Source of the DNA: Patagioenas fasciata | Taxonomy: Eukaryota > Chordata > Aves > Columbiformes > Columbidae | Reading direction: 5' to 3' | Assembly (NCBI RefSeq): GCF_037038585.1 | Contig: NC_092522.1 | Span: 51,709,661-51,773,660, forward strand | Length of the DNA stretch: 64,000 bases | In this document: one piece after another, positions 60,946-64,000 of the stretch | Layout: every line of letters starts with the position of its first letter | Position numbering within the stretch: the first letter of the stretch is position 1 | The notes under the pieces: generated by a model | The model's database searches: none | What the model saw: the letters and a program-made list of their open reading frames with translations, nothing else | What the model was told of the DNA's origin: nothing | Program-made: the position numbers and the translations under genes

Positions 60946-62523
60946 TAACACTTCTAGTTCTCTGCAGTCAGAATATTTGGTTATACTTAAATGATTTATT
61001 GACAACCTGAAATGCTAAAATGAAGAGAAAATCCAATGTAGTGAGCCAATAAACCCACTGATAATTCAGATGCCTCTAAGCAAGAACTATGGCCTCCACT
61101 ATAGAGATACTTCTGATCACTTCTCATAATTTAATGTGCTTTGATGCCCTTTCCAAAGTTCCCTGCTTTGACACAGAACAGGACTCTGACACTTACCAGG
61201 GGAGCAAGCCAAGAGCTCCCGATTCCAGCGCTGTCTCCAGATCATTTGTCAGGTCTCACCTGCTCCTCTGAGCTTGGGACACCCTTGGAAATGGAGAACA
61301 TGGGGACCCTATTCCTGCCTCTTCCATCACTTCAGCCGCCTGCAGCACCTCTGCCCTGGCTTTATACCCTTTACATTTTTGAGAACAGGAGAAACGAGCA
61401 TTTTCTCATCTTTGCAATATACTTTGAGAAATTTAAGTGAAGGATGATGTCGAGTTGCCACATACCTTTATTTTTTTTCCGGTATCTGTCCATACTACAA
61501 GAAGAGAAGAAATCTGAGTGCTAAATATTGGAAATACACTAGGCAGAAACAGATTTAATGGGAAAATGCTTTCTCACTTCCCACAGAGCAGACCAGTTTG
61601 AAGGCATGAACTACTTCATGTGACACCATCCCAACTCCACAGTGGGGTCACATCTACCCATGACACTAAGGAAATGTCTTATTTTGTCAAGTTGCTCTGA
61701 GTGAAAGCACCCATGCATCTACTTTCACAACACCAAGGCTGAGGAGTTCTGTACCACTCTAGAAATGCAGCTGTTGTCAGGCCCACAAATGCTGCCCAGA
61801 GTGCAGGTAGACTTAGAGTTCAGGTTTGCAAACATTTGGACTCCAAGCTATTAATATCTAACACAAAATGGGTTTTTTCTAATACTATATCCATGGTGTC
61901 ACTCATTGCTAGAAACACTATAAACACCTGGATTTCCTTGATATTTCAGTCACACATTTGGCATCAGAACTGTCAGAAAATGTTGCAAAAACTCAGATGA
62001 CTAATAGATTAAGGTATTTTTGTGGCAGAGGGCTGGAATGCTTCCAACATTCCCCCTTTTGTCTTTTAAATAGAGATGGGTTATCCCTTTCTTTCTCATT
62101 CCCTGTCAGGTCCCTAAAATGTATACTTCATCGAAACACAATGTCCAAGGATGTTAAGAGTTACGCAGTGTAGACTGTTCTCCCTAAATCAGACACTATG
62201 TAATCTGCTTTTCTGGGATGAACCAGGAACTGGTTTACAGGAATAAGACTCTGTATGTTTCTTGTCCCAAGACCAGAACTGCTTGAGTTCCCCAGCTGCA
62301 AAACGGGAAGCTGAGGCCAAAGAGCTCTCAAAACTCAGAGGCTGGTGCCGGCCAGGATCTCGATAGTCACCCAGGGGCCCTTCAGGTTTGCCATGCCCGG
62401 AACAGGCAGTTTCTGAGATTGTCCCATGCCAGGACAAATACCCATTTCATCTCAGGAGAGACCAAATGCAGTCCCATGAAGAGAAAATCAGTTCCTAGAG
62501 TACATTAAAAATGCTTTTCTTTC
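60946..62523. other. Non-coding stretch
   Basis: No gene supported. Open frames of 60-99 codons at 61089-61440 and 61958-62437 have no domain or splice context. No repeat was recognised. Confidence 0.5.
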
Positions 62524-62540
62524 TTTTTTTTTTTTTTTTT
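62524..62540 (+). repeat. T17 homopolymer
   Basis: Seventeen consecutive T after TTC, followed by AAACC. It could be the reversed poly-A of a retroposed sequence, but the sequence to its right shows no recognisable retrocopy and no target-site duplication was found. Confidence 0.9.
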
Positions 62541-63082
62541 AAACCACATGAGAGCAAAGTTTCAAAGACATGCCTAGGAAACTGAAATTCAAAGTCCAAC
62601 TTGATCGCTTACATTTCTGAATAGTCAACATCGTGTCTTATCCCTTCTCCCTCAGTTCAGCACTGTCGTCTGAAGACAGGGCATGCATAAGTTGTCCCAT
62701 AACAGGAAAGCCATCTTTATTTAAAAGATTGTAGAACCCTTCATTTGGTATTAGCTGTACATGAAGCGCAGAAACCAATAACCATTTCAACTATCTGAGG
62801 ACTCCATCTGTAAAGCAGGTCACCTCCTACACCCCAGTTTACAAGACTGTAATGGAACAAACTGACAAACCTGCAGCCGGTCATGGGCTTGGTTTTGGGA
62901 TCCAAAAGTTTGGGGATTTTGGATCAAGATTCAAAATATTTTTGATTTTTGGATTTTGGATGTGTCTTCATGAACAGAATATACCTATTGGTCTTGCCTG
63001 TTCTTCTCTGGTTTTGCTGTCCTGCTTCTCCAACAGCCTTCTCTGAAATACCTCACAAGAGTGATTGTCTTCCTCCCCTCAG
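62541..63082. other. Non-coding stretch
   Basis: No gene recognised. A locally iterated TTTTGGATC/GGATTTTGGAT motif occurs at 62891-62962, likely slippage-derived. The right end is pyrimidine-rich (GTCTTCCTCCCCTCAG) and resembles a splice acceptor. Confidence 0.45.
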
Positions 63083-63125
63083 TTTTCAACTTGGCATGAG
63101 CAAAGATAAATTTTGTTTTATGGAG
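63083..63125 (+). other. Exon-like segment with good splice signals, unproven
   Basis: The acceptor TTGTCTTCCTCCCCTCAG precedes a 43-bp segment ending in TATGGAG|GTAAGG. One frame is open and reads FQLGMSKDKFCFME after one leading base. It would require an upstream exon that leaves two bases, which the 37465-37514 candidate does not. The peptide is unrecognised. Pseudo-exons with signals this good are common in vertebrate non-coding DNA. Confidence 0.17.
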
Positions 63126-63754
63126 GTAAGGTCACACTAATCCCTGTGTTTTCTGTGTTGCACAATGAAATCTACAATAGCGGAAGAGGCTTTGGGATGT
63201 GCGACACAACTTCTGTTTCCTTTCCAAGGATTTGGTACCCTGTGTGGACTATGTTTTTTATGGAGAGAGGACAATTTTTCATTTCCTCGCTCCTGCACAG
63301 CAAGGTCCCAGTTCCACAGAAGCTTCTGCGCTCACTCAGGTGAATCACCCTATGGACTTCTGCTGCCAGTAAAGATAGTCATACGAACAAGCATGCCAGG
63401 GATTTACACTCTTTTAACATCTTTTGGACACAATGTTGATCTCCTTTTGATATAGGTCCACAGTAAATCAGTTTAACACCTTTTTCTTTCTGTGCAAAGA
63501 TAGTGGAAATACTAAGCGGAATAATAAATAGCATAGTATTAACTAATGCTATGTAGCTAAAAAACCTTACTTTGCAACACAGTGATTGATGTTTTTATTA
63601 GGAATTTCAAGTACAAATATTCCCCCTTTACAGTGATCAGAAGCTTCACGGCCTTTTGATTACTATTATTTTGTATCCTCTCTGTTTCAATTATAGTGCA
63701 TTTTGCACTTCACTAGCAGTTTTCTTTTGAAATCTTAAATTACTTTGCAAGCAT
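63126..63754. other. Non-coding stretch
   Basis: No gene recognised. Frames at 63113-63343 and 63165-63455 are short and without domain features. AT-rich from 63480. Confidence 0.45.
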
Positions 63755-63905
63755 GAATTCATTAAACCTCACAATGTCCCTCTGAGGAAGTTGTTTAATT
63801 AATACACCCAAGTTATGGATGGGAAAATTCAGGCACACAGATATTAAGTAATTTTCCCGAAGTCACAGAGTAAATAATCTAAAAGAACAGGAAGAGAACT
63901 TAAGG
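63755..63905 (-). mobile_element. MIR-like SINE relic
   Basis: On the plus strand the order CATTAAACCTCACAATGTCC, CTCTGAGGAAG, GGATGGGAAAATTCAGGCAC, ACAGATATTAAGTAATTTTC and CCGAAGTCACAGAGTAAATA matches, block for block, the reverse complement of MIR/CORE-SINE. The corresponding consensus phrases are 'taatcctcacaacaaccctatgagg', 'tacagatgaggaaactgaggc' and 'gttaagtaacttgcccaaggtcacacagctagtaa'. The tRNA-derived head would lie beyond 63905 and is not recognisable. This is an old L2-mobilised SINE without coding capacity. It is the clearer of the two MIR-like relics in the window. Confidence 0.6.
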
Positions 63906-64000
63906 GCCACCTGCTGCTATGTCCCACGGATATGAATGTGGAGAAATATCTGTGAAGATAGCACAGAGCTTGCAGGTTCCCAGCTTGGGGTGTCCCCGCC
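63906..64000. other. Window end, nothing recognised
   Basis: The last bases show no gene or repeat that I can name. Confidence 0.5.

Noticed and set aside
62524-62540. T17 as the tail of a processed pseudogene
   Set aside because: No recognisable gene sequence or target-site duplication adjoins it.
1-64000. Prokaryotic systems (CRISPR, defence islands, phage), functional tRNA/rRNA genes and endogenous retroviral genes
   Set aside because: No direct-repeat/spacer array, no Shine-Dalgarno-spaced gene clusters, no intact cloverleaf, no retroviral primer-binding site, paired LTR or gag/pol/env motifs were seen; the repeat content is that of a bird nuclear genome.

Overview
The window reads as vertebrate nuclear DNA, almost certainly from a bird. 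It has moderate, uneven GC, no dense gene packing and no open frame longer than 178 codons. Its dispersed repeats are mostly CR1 non-LTR retrotransposon fragments. The three younger copies (6900-6957, 46044-46640, 54113-54300) have the 3' end typical of avian CR1, a run of TAGAATCA/ATTCTATG-type octamers. I saw no operons, ribosome binding sites, rRNA, functional tRNA, CRISPR array, plasmid or phage genes. No complete protein-coding gene can be supported. The sequence looks like intergenic or deep intronic DNA.

Layout. At 905-1347 is a very old, decayed CR1 3' segment resembling reptile-type CR1. From 1348 to about 8.4 kb is GC-mixed non-coding DNA with a short avian CR1 end at 6900-6957 and an 11-bp inverted repeat at 6221-6319. 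Between 8.4 and 10.3 kb are two AT-rich, homeodomain-motif-dense blocks that look enhancer-like, followed by a tRNA-derived SINE-like palindrome. From 10.3 to 35.5 kb is unremarkable non-coding DNA with isolated possible splice-site pairs. At 35.5 kb is a MIR-like SINE relic. At 37465-37514 is the best single coding-exon candidate, followed by a T/G-rich tract. A 17-unit GGAAA microsatellite lies at 42926-43010. The most readable CR1 copy (C-terminal reverse transcriptase region, frameshifted) is at 46044-46640, and a shorter one at 54113-54300. A second old CR1 relic is at 60440-60945, and a MIR-like relic closes the window at 63755-63905.

Genes working together: none can be described. I tested whether the scattered exon-like pieces on the plus strand could form one transcript. 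Their reading phases do not chain (details under each), so most are probably chance pseudo-exons. No previously undescribed biological system is evident. The items most worth checking are the 37465-37514 exon candidate, the enhancer-like blocks, and the old CR1 and SINE relics as possible co-opted elements. All repeat and conservation calls come from recognising consensus patterns by eye, not from alignment.
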